From NCBI GenBank assembly GCA_964613055.1, contig CAZTGD010000004.1, positions 14,257-78,256 of the forward strand: DNA of 64,000 nucleotides. The letters are read 5' to 3'. The DNA is from JAXGMQ01 sp964613055 (GTDB lineage: Bacteria; Caldisericota; Caldisericia; JAAYUI01). The translations under genes were made by a program, and so were the position numbers. Under the pieces are notes generated by a model. It had not been told where the DNA came from, searched no databases, and saw nothing but the letters and a program-made list of their open reading frames with translations. This document shows positions 1 to 9,962 of the stretch, piece after piece (within the stretch, counting starts at the first letter, position 1; the number at the start of each line of letters is the position of its first letter).

Positions 1-101
1 AACATACTACTAAAGACAACGATTACCAGCACCAAGAATCCAGCAATGTATGGTATTATATTGAATCGTTTCCTTTTTGGTGTTGGTGTATGTATACTCA
101 T
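1..101 (-). CDS. Partial membrane protein, N-terminus only
   Basis: This gene runs off the left edge, so only its first 33 codons are visible. Reading the minus strand, an AAGGAG Shine-Dalgarno lies nine bases before an ATG at 101. The protein begins with a short basic, proline-containing cytoplasmic stretch (about 17 residues, PTPKRKR) followed by a hydrophobic segment (IAGFLVLVIVVF), as in a type II membrane anchor. It starts 34 bases after the stop of the parvulin gene and is probably in the same operon. The family cannot be named from so little sequence. Confidence 0.6.
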   Translation of the reverse strand, partial: MSIHTPTPKRKRFNIIPYIAGFLVLVIVVFSSM

Positions 102-135
102 TGTTTCACGCTCCTTATAGATTATTGGTAACCAT

Positions 136-1893
136 TTATGGTCGACCCATACCCTGTGGCATTATCATACCTTGTTCTTCAGTGTATTCAACGTTTATTG
201 TTTCTCTGGCTTCAGACATCCAATCGCTTTCAAACTTCTGTTTTCTTTCTGAAAGTTGATCGGCTATAACTCTATCCTTTGTGGATTCAAATGTAGCAAT
301 AACAGCATCCCTGTGGTCGATGACCTTTGCTATCACCCAGCCATTATCAGTTCTAATCGGTTCGGGATATACAGTACCTGGTTCAACCTTCCATACCTTC
401 TCAACTAATTTTTTGTCATATGGATACATACCCTGTCCATCCATCTGCGTTGCAAGGTCTAGTTGTACCCAGAAATAGCCACTCTGGTCAGTTGCCATAA
501 ATGATGGCATCTCACCACCATTATCCTTGCTGATCATGTCATCGGAATATTGACTGGCGGCTTCTGCAAATGTTATCTCTCCACTAGTTATCTTTTCAAG
601 TGCTTCATTTGCTCTTACCTTTGGGCTGGCTTTTTTTTCTTTATTATCTGAAGTATCTGTATTCTGGTCCATTGGCATTCCTGGTATAGTACTCTTTCCT
701 TCATCAAGGCACTGTATTGTTGCCAACCTGATTCCTTCAGGTATATCGTACTTTGATCCGTTCATTTCAACGTCCATGACTTTTATTATGTGGAAACCGT
801 ACTGGGTCTCAACAATGTCAGATATTTCACCAACTTCGAGCTGTATAGCCGCTTGGGAGAATTCTGGTACTAAACTGCCCCCGACATCACCTACCAAAGT
901 ACCCCCTTGGATTGTGTACCAACCGATATCTCCGCTGTTTTGTTCTACAGTGGGATCCTCTGATAGCTCGAGTGCTGTGCTCGCGAAGTTGGCTCCTGTT
1001 CTTACTTTCTGAAGTGCGTCTTCAGCTTTACTAATAGCTTGTGTCTTTTTTTCTGGCGGATCATTTTCAGAGTCAAACGAAAAAAGTATGTGTGAAATCT
1101 TCATGCGTCCAGTTTCGTTGAACCACGATCTGGCTTGATCCTCAGTGAATGTAATTTGGTTTAACTCATCGCCATAAAGCAAGCGTTTGTATGTATCTGT
1201 TATCAATTGATCCCTGTACCGAAGAACGAAGTCTTCAGCCAAGGCTTCTGTGCTTCCAAATCCCTGCTGAGTAAGCCAGCTGTCCCACTGTGTCTGATCC
1301 TCTTCTGTCCAATAAGCAACTGCTTTCTGGCTTGCCTGTGGTTTAATCATTTCCTCAATTACTAGCAGTGCTGTTTGTTGAAGGTCATCGTCTGTGATCT
1401 CTATTCCCTCGCGTTCAGCCATTTCTTTATAGATCATTTCTTGAACAACTTGACCAAGTACATAATTCTTGGCCTGCTCAATTTGACTCGCCATCTCGGG
1501 ATTACTCATATCGAGTTGTTCAGGTGCTACCTGTTCCATTGAAGCAATCATCTCCTTAGCACGTTTCTCAAGCATGCCATCAGTAATCTCTTCATCACCG
1601 ACTATTGCCATGACTTTACCTGGATCAGTACTTGTAGTAGCGACTGTATTCTCCTCTACACTATTTGTTGTATTATTCGATGGAGTATTAGCTGTTGGCT
1701 TATTTACTACATAAAACACCAGGAACGCAATAAGCCCTGCGAGGATGACTCCCATTGACCATAGTATCCACTTGTTTTTCGAACTGGCAGAGGCTACTTC
1801 TTCGGTCTCTTGAGTATCGATTTTCGATGATCCAACCTCATTATCATTGACTGTTTCATTGTTTTCTACCAAATCGTCCTTTTCTTCTTCCAT
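136..1893 (-). CDS. Membrane-anchored parvulin-type peptidylprolyl isomerase (SurA/PrsA-like), 585 aa
   Basis: Predicted extracytoplasmic foldase that catalyses cis-trans isomerisation of prolyl bonds in exported proteins. An acidic cytoplasmic tail of about 40 residues is followed by one transmembrane helix (about 42-64), a low-complexity Asn/Thr linker, a SurA_N-like helical region, and a parvulin domain at about 260-380 (MKISHILF at its start, GDIGWY in the middle, YGFHIIKV at its end). A second, more degenerate parvulin-like half follows (about 390-560, with DNGGEMPSF and VIAKVIDHR). It is a clear paralogue of the next gene upstream (2067-3881), with the same two-part layout. The start is supported by GAGAGGAAACGAA before the ATG. 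A terminator lies between the two paralogues, so this gene probably has its own promoter. Confidence 0.85.
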   Translation of the reverse strand: MEEEKDDLVENNETVNDNEVGSSKIDTQETEEVASASSKNKWILWSMGVILAGLIAFLVFYVVNKPTANTPSNNTTNSVEENTVATTSTDPGKVMAIVGDEEITDGMLEKRAKEMIASMEQVAPEQLDMSNPEMASQIEQAKNYVLGQVVQEMIYKEMAEREGIEITDDDLQQTALLVIEEMIKPQASQKAVAYWTEEDQTQWDSWLTQQGFGSTEALAEDFVLRYRDQLITDTYKRLLYGDELNQITFTEDQARSWFNETGRMKISHILFSFDSENDPPEKKTQAISKAEDALQKVRTGANFASTALELSEDPTVEQNSGDIGWYTIQGGTLVGDVGGSLVPEFSQAAIQLEVGEISDIVETQYGFHIIKVMDVEMNGSKYDIPEGIRLATIQCLDEGKSTIPGMPMDQNTDTSDNKEKKASPKVRANEALEKITSGEITFAEAASQYSDDMISKDNGGEMPSFMATDQSGYFWVQLDLATQMDGQGMYPYDKKLVEKVWKVEPGTVYPEPIRTDNGWVIAKVIDHRDAVIATFESTKDRVIADQLSERKQKFESDWMSEARETINVEYTEEQGMIMPQGMGRP

Positions 1894-1977
1894 TTCGTTT
1901 CCTCTCTGTAAATGGTGCCGCTTCAGATTTCAAACAGCTCCCATGACATAATTGTTCCATTTTTCTATCCAGTAAGC

Positions 1978-2037
1978 TTAACTAAAAAACAGGAACCTTC
2001 AACAGTGTCAAGATGTTACCATTGAAAGTTCCTGTTT
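1978..2037 (-). terminator. Rho-independent terminator after the upstream parvulin gene
   Basis: A long inverted repeat (AACAGGAAC-TTCAA against TTGAA-GTTCCTGTT, about 14 pairs with one mismatch) is followed on the minus strand by GTTTTTTAG. It lies just after the stop of the 2067-3881 gene. Confidence 0.85.
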
Positions 2038-2066
2038 AGTTCTACAAGCTTATGAAGCTAAATGCT

Positions 2067-3881
2067 CTAAGGTGTAACTTCTTGAGTTTCACCCAAAGGT
2101 ATCCCCTGTTTTTCAGCTGATTCTTTGAGCGCTTTCTGTACCGCTGGATCATTGATATCGAGCTCCTGACCCTGTTGGATTGGTATCTCAGTTGCCTGAT
2201 TATCGTCAGAGCTTGATCTACCGAGCATATCAGAAACCCATCTGCCAAAATCTCTCATCGGTGCGACTACGCTGTTTTCCCACCAATTAGCAAAGTTGTT
2301 CCATGGGTTGCCTATGTTGATGTTTATAATACCTCTCTGTTGGGAAAGCCAGTCTGATTCAAATTCATTCTTCTTAGTAGTCAGTTGATCACGCTTAACC
2401 TGATCTTTAACCTCATCGAATGAGAGCTGTTTTGCTTCCCTGTAATCTATCCTCTTGGCGATAACCCATGAGTTGGATGTTCTTATAGGTTCAGAGATGG
2501 ACCCAGTTTTCATTGAATACACCTTCTCAACAACTGTTACCTCAAATGGGTACATGCCCTGACCTTCGTACAATTTTGCCTCTTCAAGGTTTACCCAGAA
2601 ATAACCACTTGCATCGCTAGCCATCATTGATGGTATTTCACCACCACTATCCTTTGACAGCTGGTCAGAAGAGTATCTGCTGGCGGCAGTTGCAAAATCA
2701 ATCTCATTCGATTTCAATTGTGAAACAACACCTTCTGCCTGTTCCTTTACCTTTGACCACTCTTCCTCTGACGGAGGTGGTGCTTCGGTGTTGGATGGAT
2801 CACCGACAGTAAACCTGATGATACCGACCCTGACGCCTTCTTTGAGGTCGTAATTAACACTGTTGTTTCGAGTATCGGTGCATTTGATGATGTGGAAGCC
2901 ATACTGAGATTGAACGATTTCGGATACCTCCCCCTCAGTTAGCTTCAAAGCAGTCTTTTCAAACTCAGGTACCAAACCTGCGCCTGCATCGTTTACCAAC
3001 ATTCCGTTCTGGATGTTATACCATCCAAGATCGCCACCTTTACCCTTCTGATCTTCAGTGTTTTCGTTTGCCGCATCGGCAAAGGACTGTTCTTCGTTTA
3101 TAATCTTCTGGCGAATCTCCATGAGTTTCTGTTTCTGAGTGTTGGCTTTCTCTGGTTCATCTGTGACAGCGTCATACTTAAGCAGTATGTGTGAGAGTTT
3201 CATGGAACCCTTTTCGTTGTACCACTGTCTAGCTTCGTCGTCTGTCACTTCCATTGAGTCCAACTCATCGCCTATGGCTTTCTGTCTGTAGGTTTTGAAC
3301 TCTATCTCACCAGCGAATCTCTGTTGAACGAATTCTCTCAGTTGACTCTCATCCTCGTAGCCCATCTCAGACATCCAATCACTCCAGGTCTTCTGGTCTT
3401 CCTCTGACCAATCTTCTTTGGGTTTTTGAACAACCTGCAACTTGAGCTCTTCGTCTACTTTGTCCTGAGCTGTTTGTTGGAGATCATCTTCAGTTACTTC
3501 AACACCTTCATTCTTTGCGGCTTCGATGTACAACTTCTCCTGAATGAGACGCTGAAGTGTGTTCTCTTCTTCCGAGGCCAGTTGTTGTTTGAACTCCTCG
3601 CTGTTGGGATTCATCTGATCAGGGGGAAGTTGCATTGCAAGGGAATCCATTGCCCTTGAGCTGACTTCATTCTTGGTTATGACCGTGTTGCCAACCTTAG
3701 CGGCTACGTCTCTGCCACTGTATGCCCATATACCCATCACAACCAGAACGAAAGCGATTGCTACAACTGACCATATGGTGATCTTCCATCCCTTTGCAAG
3801 GGGTTTTCTTTCACCTCTATGTTTTACTTCAGGGATGATCTTCAATCTTCTTAGTTTTCGAATCTTACTCTCTCGACCCAT
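2067..3881 (-). CDS. Membrane-anchored parvulin-type peptidylprolyl isomerase (SurA/PrsA-like), 604 aa
   Basis: Predicted extracytoplasmic prolyl isomerase and chaperone. A basic N-terminus (KIRKLRRLK) precedes one membrane helix at about 38-57, then a SurA_N-like helical region, then a parvulin domain (about 235-360: MKLSHILLKY, GGDLGWY, YGFHIIKC). A second parvulin-like half ends near residue 520 (DSGGEIPS, WVIAKRIDYR), and the C-terminal tail is polar. Eight more in-frame codons exist upstream, but the ATG at 3881 has GGAGG five bases before it and is preferred. It pairs with the paralogue at 136-1893. Together with the two cyclophilin lipoproteins near 28-29.5 kb, the window holds four exported prolyl isomerases, which fits its many large secreted proteins. 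Confidence 0.87.
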   Translation of the reverse strand: MGRESKIRKLRRLKIIPEVKHRGERKPLAKGWKITIWSVVAIAFVLVVMGIWAYSGRDVAAKVGNTVITKNEVSSRAMDSLAMQLPPDQMNPNSEEFKQQLASEEENTLQRLIQEKLYIEAAKNEGVEVTEDDLQQTAQDKVDEELKLQVVQKPKEDWSEEDQKTWSDWMSEMGYEDESQLREFVQQRFAGEIEFKTYRQKAIGDELDSMEVTDDEARQWYNEKGSMKLSHILLKYDAVTDEPEKANTQKQKLMEIRQKIINEEQSFADAANENTEDQKGKGGDLGWYNIQNGMLVNDAGAGLVPEFEKTALKLTEGEVSEIVQSQYGFHIIKCTDTRNNSVNYDLKEGVRVGIIRFTVGDPSNTEAPPPSEEEWSKVKEQAEGVVSQLKSNEIDFATAASRYSSDQLSKDSGGEIPSMMASDASGYFWVNLEEAKLYEGQGMYPFEVTVVEKVYSMKTGSISEPIRTSNSWVIAKRIDYREAKQLSFDEVKDQVKRDQLTTKKNEFESDWLSQQRGIININIGNPWNNFANWWENSVVAPMRDFGRWVSDMLGRSSSDDNQATEIPIQQGQELDINDPAVQKALKESAEKQGIPLGETQEVTP

Positions 3882-3928
3882 GTTTCCTCCAATACCTCTC
3901 GGCATTATGGTGTTTCTAACAAACGGTT

Positions 3929-3957
3929 AGTCTAAGTAGCTTTGTATCCAGTGTAAA
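3929..3957 (-). promoter_or_regulatory. Promoter for the parvulin gene
   Basis: On the minus strand, TTTACA and TAGACT are separated by 17 bases. The expected transcription start leaves a leader of about 40 bases containing the GGAGG site. Confidence 0.6.
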
Positions 3958-4041
3958 CAAAGCCAAATTCGCTTCCGGTGAATTATCCTGTCATGATAAG
4001 ATATTTCAAGGGTGTTGCTATGTGAATGCACTTGATATTTA

Positions 4042-4070
4042 TGTTATAGTGTTTTCTGACAGGCAAACAC
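4042..4070 (+). promoter_or_regulatory. Extended -10 promoter and small hairpin before the giant repeat-protein gene
   Basis: TGT-TATAGT (TATAGT at 4045-4050) is an extended -10 element without a good -35. A GTGTTT/AAACAC inverted repeat follows at once and sits at the expected 5' end of the message, before the SD TGGAGG and the ATG at 4082. Confidence 0.45.
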
Positions 4071-4081
4071 TGGAGGTGTTT

Positions 4082-7000
4082 ATGAGAAAGATACTTTCGT
4101 CTGTAGTTGTTATGTTAATTATACTTTCCATGTTCATTGTTGGGAATGGTGTCCACGATGTAAACGCTGAAGAGATTTTTAAACTAAATGCAGTAGCTGG
4201 CAATGGTGTAGTCAGATTGTGGTGGGACGAGGTTCCGGGTGCAAAACAGGGTTATTATCTATACCGAGGGAAAGAATCGGGTGGTCGATATCTAGCCCCA
4301 CTGACTGACTTTGGGATAGTGGGAAACACCTATTTCGATGTGAATCTTGAAAACAATACAAACTACTGCTATTACTGTCGCGCTTTCGATGAGAACACAT
4401 TGAGTATTGCCAAATCAAATGAGGTTTGTGTTTCTGTGAGAGATGATTTACCCGAATTCATCAAGCCATGTAAACTCGTTCTTACCTTTTCGATTGACTC
4501 CAACGAATACCTGGTCAATGGGTTTAAGAAATTTATGTCAACTCCATGCATTATTAGAAATAACCGAACATTTCTTCTTATAAGGTATGTTGCAGAGGAG
4601 ATTGGTGGTGTGGTTTCCTGGGATAGTGATGAGAGAAAAGTTACCGTTGTCTATAAGGACAAAACGGTTGAGATGTGGATTGGTAAATCTGTAGCAAGAG
4701 TCAACGGAGTAGAAAAATACATTGATCCAAATAATCCCAGGGTCGTTCCCTTTATTGAGAATGGAAGAACACACATTCCTTTAAGATTTCCAGTCGAATC
4801 CTTTGGTGAGGGAGAGGTGAAATGGTTCGCTTCCACCAAGCAGGCTGTACTAAGTTTTCCTGGTCGTTGCGAAGAGACGTTAGAGGGTGTTCTCACTCGT
4901 TATTCGAGTGTGTCTGGACTGGGTCAATTGATTGCATTCGATGGACAATCACATCTCGTCGCGAATATGAACAGCTTAGAGCGTGGATTTATGCCGGTTG
5001 TTGGTGATTGTCTTCGAGTTACTGGAAGGAATGATAATGCCGATTATCCAGGGTATCTGTTTGTCTCGAAGGCTGAATTGATCGATTGTGCAGATGATGG
5101 TGTCAGATATTGGAATGGTGCAATCACAAAACTCGACTGTGCCAATGGGGTAATATACTTCGATGATGAATACGGTTCTCCTCAAATAATCAGGTTTACT
5201 GGAACCGAATCTTTGATAGAAGGTTATTGTCATCAACTATCTGTTGGGGTTTGTATATCAGTCAGCGGAAGGTTTTCCTCATCGGTCGATATAATAGGTA
5301 TGTACATCGACCCTATCACCATCCAGAGAGTGGATTGTCCCGGGCAGACAGTAGAACGGGGGTGTAGTGGAGATTGGTACACAGGTCAGGTGCTATCAAC
5401 TGATTGCATAAGTAACACCGTAGTAGTTGAGGTAGATGTTAGTAGCAGGTTCACAGTGAATCTGCCAGATAGTTGTGATTGCACATCCATAGACCCGACA
5501 TGGTGTGTAAGGTTTTGTGCTACAAGGACTGGAACAGAAGCCCTTGATGCTGATATATTCTCTGCTTATCCATGTGATGAAGAGGTATGCGATGGAGTAG
5601 TATATTCAGGTAGAGTCATCTCTGTTTCTGCTGATACAAATACTCTCAAGCTGTCCCAGGAAGAGTCATATCTGGAGTTTAATATATCTGGTTTAGATGT
5701 GAAGGAATTTTCGGATTATTCATGTGCAAAGGTGTGTGCTTATCTGACTTCTGATGCAGAGGGCAAGTCTATCCTGGTTGCCAGATCTGTGGTTGAGGTA
5801 GACTGTATGAACATGTGTGAGGGACGGATAATTCAGGCAAGAGTTGAAAGGATGTCATCTGATTGCACAGAGTTGATAGTCAGAACGCTAGACGGAGATA
5901 ACCAACTGAACCTCATCGTTGAGGATGAATCACTATGCGATTTGAATATTAACTCATGTTATGAGATATGCCTGCGCCCGAATGTGAGATGCTTATGTGC
6001 AATATCAGCCTCGCCCATGGAATGCCCCATTGAATGCTGGGGAATGCAGGTGATTGGTATTATCAAGGAAGTGAAAACAGCCTCCATTGTCATTCAACTC
6101 TATGGAAGTGACAAGCAGTATACCGTTTCGGTGAGTTCAGAACAGCTTGTTTCGATTGAAAAGGGCATGTGTGTTGAAGCATGCCTGATGTTTGAACTCG
6201 ATGGAACTTCATCGCTTGGATGGTTCAGAGAGCTTGATGCGGACAAATGTGGTCAGCAGAACGAAAAAACATGTGATGACCTTGAGTTGATAGTGCATGT
6301 CAAGGATGTCAATTGTCAAATCAACACATTAAGAATCAAGATAATTGATGGGTTTCCCATGGCAAACGGTATGGAGATAGATATTCCAATTGATGAGTCG
6401 ATTATAGAATGCGAAGAGCTTGAAGAAGACACATGCATGAGGGTCTGTGGCAGATTAAAGGGCTTCTCTGATTTTGACCTTATCTGGTGGGAACAGTTAG
6501 ATCCTGAGTTGTGTGGAATATCTCAAGAACCCCTGATTGAATGTGATGAAGAGGTGAAGGGTATTGTAACATATCTTGGATGTCGAGAGGATGATAAAAT
6601 AAAACTAATTGTTGACAACGAAGCAATCGACTACATATCGAAAGATGTTGATTTATGCAAAGGATTTGAGATAGGTGATTGTGTATTGGCATGTTTGAAG
6701 ATCATCGAAGGTGCACCACCCGTGATTCTCTCTATGAAGAAACTCGGCAGATCGGAGTGTCCTCCTGCCCCTGATGAGTGCATCGAGGAAATCGTTGGCA
6801 GGATAACAGATATCGGTTGTACAGCATACGGATACCTGAAACTCAACACATCAGATGGCATAAAAGAGCTGACAATTCGAGATTATGACGTATGTGAGGG
6901 TTTTGCTATCGGAGAGTGTGTAAAGGCTTGTATCAAGAGAGACAGCCATGAAAAGCTTGTAGTAGATTCTCTTGAAACCGTTGATGATGGAAACTGCCCT

Positions 7001-9952
7001 GTCGTGATTAAACGAGAATGCGATGAATATATCAAGATAAATCTATCACAAGTGTTCTGTGAAGAGGGTTACATCAAAGGAACAGAAGCACTTACAGTAG
7101 AAGCCAGAACACCAATGCCCTTAGAGATTCAATTTGAAGATGACTCCTTTTGCAAGATGAAGTCTTCCAGGTGCTATGAAGTATGTTACTGGACAGATGA
7201 TGAGGGGGTTTTGTGGGGAGAGCGTTTCAGGGAGGTTGACTGCCTTGGTCAATCGTTCTGCGATGGAAATGAGATCGATGTGAAGGTGATCTCTGTTAAC
7301 TGCAAGGAAGAATGGATAGTCGTTGATTACTGGAATGAGGTGTTAAAACTATCATTGAACAGGCTGGATTGCGATGGAATTACACCATGGCAATGTCTTA
7401 GAGTGTGCATTTCAAAAAATGACAGTGGTTCGTATACGTTAGATCATTACAAGTTACTCGGCGAATGGGAGTGCCCAGGTATAGGATGTACTGATGGCAG
7501 ATGGGTAAACGGCAAGGTCATTGCCATAGATGAGTATCCAGACATGGGAGGTTATGCATTTGTAATGTATGGATATAGCAGTCCTTTTCTGTTCAAAACT
7601 ACTGAGAAAAACGCATACCCACCCTTCACTGAAGGCGATTGTATCAAAGGTTGTGCAGTGTTTGACCCAGACAGTGGTATGATGTCTGTCATAAATCCGG
7701 TTATCCTGCCTGATGACATTTGTGGAATGGATGTAATCGATGGTGATATCTGGAAAGGCACAATTTACTCTATTAATTGCCAAAGAGAAGTAATCTCTAT
7801 CAAACGTGGTGGTTCTATTGTTGGAGTTAGAGTTTCTGCTGAGTTATGCACTCGATTCTCAGAGGGTGACTGTATCATTGCTGGCGGTCACTGGCAATCA
7901 GAGAAACAGCTTTTTGTGAGTCAGTGGTTTCGACACCTTCCATGGGAGATGTGCAATGCATGGTGTACTGGAGATGAGGTATATGGAAGCGTAGTTGATA
8001 TTGATGCAGAGAACTCAAAAATAGTATTGTTTACGGGAGAGAATATCATCGAGTTCAAGTCAGATATTTATATTCCTGATTTGAAACAAGGAGTTTGTGT
8101 GAATGTATGTCTTGATCGGTGGGATGAAAAGATATCAATGTATCGAGCATCTAGACTGAGGATAGTCGATTGCATTGAAACGCCTGTATGCAAGGAGAAT
8201 ATCATCCAAGGTACTGTATCTGATTATACTGATGATCTGTTCGTTTGGGTGTCTGGAAACAGGTATCAGGTCAAGGGCGTCAGTTCACAATTCCAATTTA
8301 AACCTGGCAACTGCGTTCAGATTTGCGGGGTTTTTATGGGTGAGGAGTCAACCTACAGCCCCATGCCGATTTATATTGATGCAGAGTGGGTGAGTGTACT
8401 TCCAACCGACGAATGCATGAATGGGATAGATGAAATCACAGGTGTTATCTCAGATATCAACGAATTGGGTCAAGGTGTTCTTGAAACTGATAACGGCATA
8501 TTCGATATTCATATACCTGCCAAGGATGTAGATAGTATTGATTATCCTGCATGCGTCAAAGCTTATGGACGAATGATTCCGACAAGGCATTTATTTGCGG
8601 CCAGTGAAATTAAACAAATTGCACCAAACGAGTGTGATTGGTGTGATACAGATTACATGAAAGCGCAACTGCTGAGTTTGAATGAAGAGGAGTTGTTTGG
8701 ATTCGTTGTCCATGATGGTTTCCTTGAGAGAATACAGTTCAATTCCTATAAGATCCTGGAATCAAGTATCTTACTGATACCATATGTAACATACCCGGTC
8801 TGTATCGAAGTCTGTGGAGACAGGAATGAATATGATGGTGTTCTGAATGTGAGTAAGATGAGTATTGTAAAACCTTCCTCATGCGACACGGTGTGCGAAG
8901 GACCGAGTTTCACAGGTACTGTAAAGTCGATCGATCATGAGACTGGGACAATGAAACTCGAATATGTCCGAGATCTGGATATTCGATATCCAGAGATGCT
9001 GAGGATTCCTCAATACATCGATTTCGAAGTTGGTAGATGTGTAACGGTATGTACGCAACCGATGAATATCTGGGACACCATGGTTGACATGTCCTGGTAC
9101 CCGGTGGTTGTTTGGGGTGAATACATTTCAGATGAAAGTTGTGTCACACATGAACCAGAACCTGAGCCTGAACCAGAGCCGGTAGAAACTCTTCCAGTTT
9201 GGGAGGGTGTTATCACTGAAACATATTGCATAGAGGACCTCCTATACTGCACTTTTAACGATGCGGATTATTCAGTGACGGTACCTTCTGATATCAAATG
9301 TGAACAGTTCAGTATTAATGACTGTGTGAGAGTTGTCGGTGAATACAATGAAAAGTATATGATAATCGAAGCAGATAAAATCGAAAAGATAGATTGCCCA
9401 AAGGAGACCGAAACCTGGGATATGATAGTTTTCGAGACATTTTGTGACGTGCGATCCGAACCATATTATTTAGCCAGAGCCAAGACCAGCTTCTTTGACA
9501 TCTATCTCCCAAAGAAATTCAAGTGTAATCAATATGGGCCTGGAGATTGTATAACTGTAAAAGGAACACTTGAAGGTAAAGACTCAGGGATAGGCACACC
9601 GATGAATGGATACATACAGGCGACCTCAATTAAGCCTCGAAAATGTGAGGAATATGGACCTTACAATGGCATTGTTAATGCAACCTACTGTAACTCTAGA
9701 TTTATCAAGGTGAAGTATTTTGATGTTGAGTATGACCTCTACTACCCGGTGGATTTCAAATGTGAATCCTTGAATAAGGGTGATTGTATAAGTTTTAGGG
9801 GTGTGATTTGGACAGAAGGCTATATCGATGCCGCCTGGCTGGAGAAGACAAAATGTCCACGGAAAGGCAAAAATATGATAAGATATGAATACAATACATG
9901 CATCCAAACCTATTCCATACGACCTCTACTAGCGTATTGTGTAACCTTTTAG
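4082..9952 (+). CDS. Secreted cysteine-rich OB-like repeat protein with stalk domain, 1956 aa
   Basis: I do not recognise this protein as a whole. A signal peptide (MRKILSSVVV... ending near VNAEE, about 27 residues) is followed by a fibronectin-III-like segment (about 30-120) and a copper-amine-oxidase-N/stalk domain (about 130-260, with GRTHIPLRF). The rest, from about residue 265 to the end, is some 21 imperfect repeats of 70-85 residues, each with a GxVxxI-type strand start, a conserved GDC(V/I)xVC-like turn and a closing Cys. The strand pattern resembles DUF5666-type OB-like domains with cysteines added. There are on the order of a hundred Cys, none in a CxxCH haem motif. A proline/glutamate linker (EPEPEPEPEPVE) separates the last three repeats. 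A longer frame starts at 4022, but TGGAGG before the ATG at 4082 and the signal peptide there decide the start. It is probably a cell-surface or matrix structural protein; disulfide or metal binding is inference. Confidence 0.85.
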   Translation: MRKILSSVVVMLIILSMFIVGNGVHDVNAEEIFKLNAVAGNGVVRLWWDEVPGAKQGYYLYRGKESGGRYLAPLTDFGIVGNTYFDVNLENNTNYCYYCRAFDENTLSIAKSNEVCVSVRDDLPEFIKPCKLVLTFSIDSNEYLVNGFKKFMSTPCIIRNNRTFLLIRYVAEEIGGVVSWDSDERKVTVVYKDKTVEMWIGKSVARVNGVEKYIDPNNPRVVPFIENGRTHIPLRFPVESFGEGEVKWFASTKQAVLSFPGRCEETLEGVLTRYSSVSGLGQLIAFDGQSHLVANMNSLERGFMPVVGDCLRVTGRNDNADYPGYLFVSKAELIDCADDGVRYWNGAITKLDCANGVIYFDDEYGSPQIIRFTGTESLIEGYCHQLSVGVCISVSGRFSSSVDIIGMYIDPITIQRVDCPGQTVERGCSGDWYTGQVLSTDCISNTVVVEVDVSSRFTVNLPDSCDCTSIDPTWCVRFCATRTGTEALDADIFSAYPCDEEVCDGVVYSGRVISVSADTNTLKLSQEESYLEFNISGLDVKEFSDYSCAKVCAYLTSDAEGKSILVARSVVEVDCMNMCEGRIIQARVERMSSDCTELIVRTLDGDNQLNLIVEDESLCDLNINSCYEICLRPNVRCLCAISASPMECPIECWGMQVIGIIKEVKTASIVIQLYGSDKQYTVSVSSEQLVSIEKGMCVEACLMFELDGTSSLGWFRELDADKCGQQNEKTCDDLELIVHVKDVNCQINTLRIKIIDGFPMANGMEIDIPIDESIIECEELEEDTCMRVCGRLKGFSDFDLIWWEQLDPELCGISQEPLIECDEEVKGIVTYLGCREDDKIKLIVDNEAIDYISKDVDLCKGFEIGDCVLACLKIIEGAPPVILSMKKLGRSECPPAPDECIEEIVGRITDIGCTAYGYLKLNTSDGIKELTIRDYDVCEGFAIGECVKACIKRDSHEKLVVDSLETVDDGNCPVVIKRECDEYIKINLSQVFCEEGYIKGTEALTVEARTPMPLEIQFEDDSFCKMKSSRCYEVCYWTDDEGVLWGERFREVDCLGQSFCDGNEIDVKVISVNCKEEWIVVDYWNEVLKLSLNRLDCDGITPWQCLRVCISKNDSGSYTLDHYKLLGEWECPGIGCTDGRWVNGKVIAIDEYPDMGGYAFVMYGYSSPFLFKTTEKNAYPPFTEGDCIKGCAVFDPDSGMMSVINPVILPDDICGMDVIDGDIWKGTIYSINCQREVISIKRGGSIVGVRVSAELCTRFSEGDCIIAGGHWQSEKQLFVSQWFRHLPWEMCNAWCTGDEVYGSVVDIDAENSKIVLFTGENIIEFKSDIYIPDLKQGVCVNVCLDRWDEKISMYRASRLRIVDCIETPVCKENIIQGTVSDYTDDLFVWVSGNRYQVKGVSSQFQFKPGNCVQICGVFMGEESTYSPMPIYIDAEWVSVLPTDECMNGIDEITGVISDINELGQGVLETDNGIFDIHIPAKDVDSIDYPACVKAYGRMIPTRHLFAASEIKQIAPNECDWCDTDYMKAQLLSLNEEELFGFVVHDGFLERIQFNSYKILESSILLIPYVTYPVCIEVCGDRNEYDGVLNVSKMSIVKPSSCDTVCEGPSFTGTVKSIDHETGTMKLEYVRDLDIRYPEMLRIPQYIDFEVGRCVTVCTQPMNIWDTMVDMSWYPVVVWGEYISDESCVTHEPEPEPEPEPVETLPVWEGVITETYCIEDLLYCTFNDADYSVTVPSDIKCEQFSINDCVRVVGEYNEKYMIIEADKIEKIDCPKETETWDMIVFETFCDVRSEPYYLARAKTSFFDIYLPKKFKCNQYGPGDCITVKGTLEGKDSGIGTPMNGYIQATSIKPRKCEEYGPYNGIVNATYCNSRFIKVKYFDVEYDLYYPVDFKCESLNKGDCISFRGVIWTEGYIDAAWLEKTKCPRKGKNMIRYEYNTCIQTYSIRPLLAYCVTF
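4880..9950 (+). repeat. About 21 protein-level cysteine-rich repeats
   Basis: Tandem coding repeats of about 210-255 bases each, strongly diverged in DNA but recognisable in protein by a hydrophobic strand near the unit start, a G-D/E-C-V-x-V-C turn in the second half and a terminal C before the next unit. Examples of the turn are GDCVLAC, GECVKAC, GDCIKGC, GRCVTVC and GDCISF. The last three units, after the EP linker, lose the second Cys of the turn. Confidence 0.8.
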
Positions 9953-9962
9953 TGCCTATGCC

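Noticed and set aside
7454..7783. A 109-codon open frame on the minus strand
   Set aside because: It lies wholly inside the giant repeat-protein gene, has no ribosome site and no recognisable content.
4082..9952. Multihaem cytochrome, because of the many Cys
   Set aside because: There is no CxxCH motif; the Cys pairs are mostly of the C-x2-3-C type followed by hydrophobic residues.
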